Assembly: GCA_900316975.1 (NCBI GenBank)
Contig: ONFA01000001.1
Location: 62,001 to 126,000 of the forward strand
Reading direction: 5' to 3'
Length of the DNA: 64,000 bases
Source of the DNA: an uncultured Prevotellaceae bacterium
GTDB taxonomy: Bacteria > Bacteroidota > Bacteroidia > Bacteroidales > Bacteroidaceae
The position numbers and the translations under genes are program-made. Under the pieces are notes generated by a model. That model searched no databases, was not told the DNA's origin, and worked only from the letters and a program-made list of their open reading frames with translations. Shown here piece by piece: positions 61,303 to 64,000 of this stretch (its first letter is position 1; every line of letters begins with the position of its first letter).

Positions 61303-61395
61303 GTGAGTTGAGAGTTTAGAGTTTAGAGTTGAGGGTTTAGGGTTGAGGGTTTAGAGTTGAGAGTTTAGAGTTGAGGGTTTAGGGTTTAGGGTTGA
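61303..61395. repeat. GTTTAGAGTTGAGG minisatellite
   Basis: About a dozen degenerate 7-bp units (GAGTTTA, GAGTTGA, GGGTTTA, GGGTTGA), the same arm type as in the glycosyltransferase insert but without a core. Confidence 0.8.
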
Positions 61396-61403
61396 GTGAC
61401 TAT

Positions 61404-64000
61404 TTATTTTATCAGTTTGATGGTGGCTCTCTTGCCTGTTTTGCTTTGGATGCGAAGCAGGTAGATGCCTTGCGGAAGTGATGTCTTGGCAAAGGTGGCA
61501 GACACGTTGCCCATCGGACATGTGAATGTCTCAACACTGGCTCCATCGGTGTTGACCACTTTCACAGTGACAGTTTCAGCCGCAGCAATGGCACTGATTC
61601 CTGTCTGGTATTCTTGGTATTTCGCTGCATCGCACCGCACATAGAGGATGCCCTCGTTGATGCGGCTGGTGTCCCAATAGTTATAGATGGGCAGTTCGGG
61701 CAAGTTGTAGTTGAGTTCACCTGCCATGCTGACCTTCTGCACGTCAGTCCATACATAGAAGGAGTCTGCCACTGCCTCGTCGGTGGTGAGATTCTTCATG
61801 TTGTTGTTGCTGATGACAGCGCTGATGGTAGTGCCTGCTGCCAACTTGAGGGTACCGATATTCTTGAGGTAGGAGTTGCTGATGGAATAGTCGGTGGCAC
61901 CTCTGCGGATGCCTATGATGATTTTGGCATTTTTGTTTACTGTGACATTCTTTCCTCCGAAGTTGATGTTGCCCGATGTGGCAGTTGCTGATTCGCCTGG
62001 TTGAAGGGTTCCGTTGATGGTGATGCTGCTGTTTGTCAGGGCGACTTTTGTATCACTTACACCTGTCAGCGAAGCGCTGTTGGCCACGGTCAGTGCACCT
62101 GTGCCGAGTGATCCTCCTGCTTCCAGACGGATGCCACCTGCAGAGATGTTGATGGCTCCTGTACTGGTCCATGCACCTGTGACGGTCATCTCGCCAGTGC
62201 CAACCTTGGTGAAGTTGTCGTTGCTGGTGACGATGCCTTCAAACTTGAAGTCCTTGTCGTTGCCCACTTGCCATGTGTTGGTTTGGGCTGTGACACCATT
62301 GCGGAAAGAACAGAAACCTCCGAGGCTTCCCTTGCCTGTCAGTTTGCCAATGCGGAAGGTCTTGCCAGAGTTCTGCACATAGACATCCTCTGGAATGTTG
62401 AAGGTACAGTGTTCGGAACCATTGTTGGTGTCGAGCGTGAAACGACCGTCGGCTGCAATGGTGGCATGTGGAACGATGGTGCCCTTGAAGGCTGTGAGGT
62501 TGAGTTGGAGAGGGGTGCGGGTGGCTACCCATCCTGATCCTTGTTCTCCTGCACAGTATATGTCAAGAGAACCTTCTCCTGTCACCTTGTTGGTGTAGGT
62601 GGCACGATTGGCGGTGTTCCATGTGCCAGTCTTGCCTTTCGGAATGTTCAATTCGTTGTTGGTCCCAACTTCGTCGATGAGGGTGCCGCCTTGGAACTCA
62701 ACTACTTTGGCTGCATTGCCTGAGAAGTTGTCAATGGCTCCTGCCACGATGATGGCTCTGCCGAGACTTTCACCGCTTGCATAGGTCTTTAACCACCCAC
62801 TTCCCTTTTTGGTCAGAAGGGTTCCTGAGAATGCTTTGTTCTGGATAAAGTCTTTGTTGGCATTGGCGCTGATGACGCCTCCTTGCTCGCCTACGAACTT
62901 GATAGGGGAGCCATTCGTGACGGTGGCTGCGGTCTGAAGTACTGCTCCGTTTTCCATGGTGAACTTGTCGGCTGAAGTGGTGACACTGCCAAGGTTGCCT
63001 GTTGTCTTATTCTCGTTGGCAAGGGAGGACACTACGACCGTGCCGCCTTTCAAAGCATTGCCACCTGTATAGGAGTTCTCGGTGGAGAAGGTCAGTGTGC
63101 CTTTCCCTTCCTTTATTAGAGCGCCTGAGGTGATAGCGCCATTACCTGAGAACGTGTAGTCCTTGGAAGCATTCACTTTGATGGCTCCAGGGGCGAGACT
63201 CTCGGTGATGGCGATATGGGTCAGGGTGGCGTTGTCGGTGAAGTTCACTACATCGCCTTTTACAAAGATATCGGCAGTTTTTTCTGCATCGTCTGCAAGG
63301 TGGAAGTTTTCAGTCTTGCCAAAATCCCATGTGGCAGATTGCGCACCTGTCCATACGATTTCGCTGGCATCTCGCACAGCGCTGATGGTCAATACGAGTT
63401 GGTTCTGATTCTTGATGGAGAGTGTGGCACGGCGGTCGGTGACACCTTCAATCAAAATATCATTGAGTGAACCTTCTACATCGTCGATGTTGCCGATAAT
63501 GTAATCGCCTGGTTCGAGGATGTTGGCTCCCTCTTTGCAATGCTCCACAACCTCGATGACGGGCTGCAAGTAGGCTGGACCGTAATCCATCCAGACGTTG
63601 TCGGTGAGTTTGGTTTCGATGGTGAGTTGATGGGCGTTTATTTGGTCTGCTTTCAGTCCGTCGGCATAGAGGTCAAGCACGAGGCGGGAACCGAAGCCCA
63701 ATGTATAGGCTGTGGTGGTGATGCTGCCCATCGAGTTCTCGCCTCCAGGGCGGATGATGGATGCGTAGTCTGCCTTGATGCCACCCAAGAATTTTCCTCC
63801 GTTTGAGTTCAGTTCAGCAAAGCGGTTGAGCCAAAGGAAAGAGTGCTCGAAGGTGCCATCGAAGTTGAGTGTTCCAGCCCAAATGTCGGTACTGCCCGTG
63901 TGTTTCATTGTCACATTGGGGAGGTTGAGAATGCCATTGCCTTGTTTCACGAGACGTGTGGCACCAGCCAGTGCACCACCTGCAACATTGCAGGTATAAT
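61404..64000 (-). CDS. type IX-secreted protein with autotransporter-type beta repeats, N-terminal part missing
   Basis: The C-terminal 865 residues or so; the frame is open at the right edge (YTCNVAGGALAGATRLVKQG reads into it). Many passenger-type repeats (GALIKEGKGTLTFSTENSYTGG, KVGTGEMTVTGAWTSTG, NITINGTLQPGES) predict a beta-solenoid. The last 70 residues (VTVKVVNTDGASVETF, LPQGIYLLRIQSKTGKRATI) are a type A sorting domain for type IX secretion and surface attachment. Gly/Thr/Asn-rich throughout. Adhesin or glycan-active role not determinable. Confidence 0.88.
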   Translation of the reverse strand, partial: YTCNVAGGALAGATRLVKQGNGILNLPNVTMKHTGSTDIWAGTLNFDGTFEHSFLWLNRFAELNSNGGKFLGGIKADYASIIRPGGENSMGSITTTAYTLGFGSRLVLDLYADGLKADQINAHQLTIETKLTDNVWMDYGPAYLQPVIEVVEHCKEGANILEPGDYIIGNIDDVEGSLNDILIEGVTDRRATLSIKNQNQLVLTISAVRDASEIVWTGAQSATWDFGKTENFHLADDAEKTADIFVKGDVVNFTDNATLTHIAITESLAPGAIKVNASKDYTFSGNGAITSGALIKEGKGTLTFSTENSYTGGNALKGGTVVVSSLANENKTTGNLGSVTTSADKFTMENGAVLQTAATVTNGSPIKFVGEQGGVISANANKDFIQNKAFSGTLLTKKGSGWLKTYASGESLGRAIIVAGAIDNFSGNAAKVVEFQGGTLIDEVGTNNELNIPKGKTGTWNTANRATYTNKVTGEGSLDIYCAGEQGSGWVATRTPLQLNLTAFKGTIVPHATIAADGRFTLDTNNGSEHCTFNIPEDVYVQNSGKTFRIGKLTGKGSLGGFCSFRNGVTAQTNTWQVGNDKDFKFEGIVTSNDNFTKVGTGEMTVTGAWTSTGAINISAGGIRLEAGGSLGTGALTVANSASLTGVSDTKVALTNSSITINGTLQPGESATATSGNINFGGKNVTVNKNAKIIIGIRRGATDYSISNSYLKNIGTLKLAAGTTISAVISNNNMKNLTTDEAVADSFYVWTDVQKVSMAGELNYNLPELPIYNYWDTSRINEGILYVRCDAAKYQEYQTGISAIAAAETVTVKVVNTDGASVETFTCPMGNVSATFAKTSLPQGIYLLRIQSKTGKRATIKLIK

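Noticed and set aside
61303-61395. GTTTAGAGTTGAGG array as CRISPR or telomere-like repeat
   Set aside because: Units are 7 bp, degenerate and spacer-free; same type as arms of other elements here.

Overview
The window reads as chromosome of a Bacteroidales bacterium, most likely Prevotellaceae. The signs are SusC/SusD pairs, PorT and C-terminal sorting domains of type IX secretion, FISUMP-type lipoproteins, LpxH, an arginine operon in the usual Bacteroidales order, and promoters of the Bacteroidetes type (TTTG, about 19-20 nt, TAnnTTTG). The genus is an inference; no rRNA is present.

Layout. 1-1115: end of a GH95 fucosidase. 1234-6726 (minus): argR, GNAT, argG, a broken DUF559 gene, argC, argD. 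7499-17654: outer-membrane barrel, lpxH, SufT-like DUF59 protein, radC, glycosyltransferase, porT, proC, tRNA-Leu(CAA), LolA-like protein and a dicarboxylate symporter. 17953-26620 (minus): two TonB-dependent receptors, a YtkA/FixH-like lipoprotein, a CyuA-like cysteine desulfidase coupled to an NhaC transporter, and a heavy-metal-binding protein. 26894-33806 (minus): FISUMP lipoprotein, SusD, SusC and a PstS-like binding protein. 34006-35802: GH29 fucosidase.

36313-45150 (plus) is the most interesting region. A response regulator is followed by a MetY-like enzyme, cysteine synthase, a ThiS-like sulfur carrier, a ThiF/MoeB-like activating enzyme, a DsrE-like protein, TusA, a JAMM protease, a Family-2 encapsulin shell protein carrying a cyclic-nucleotide-binding-like domain, and a SufS-like cysteine desulfurase with an N-terminal extension, closed by a terminator. 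I read it as a sulfur nanocompartment joined to a thiocarboxylate sulfur-transfer route to cysteine or homocysteine. That joint function is inference; the individual families are clear.

45214-50366 (minus): four-subunit 2-oxoacid:ferredoxin oxidoreductase, a small TPR-like protein and an acyl-CoA synthetase. 50863-52459: voltage-gated-type K+ channel and a 4'-phosphopantetheinyl transferase. 52993-57351: a 1452-residue secreted surface protein. 58148-59100: a DUF3791-DUF3990-DUF3791 module, candidate toxin-antitoxin. 59635-61302: fhs. 61404-end: a type IX-secreted, autotransporter-repeat protein that runs off the window.

A second theme runs through the whole window: short palindromic repeats. 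They fill intercistronic gaps so tightly that they touch or supply stop and start codons, and they lie in frame inside at least six protein genes. Several families with unrelated arms share a core close to CCGNATGGC. They seem to have shaped the genes here more than any other force visible.
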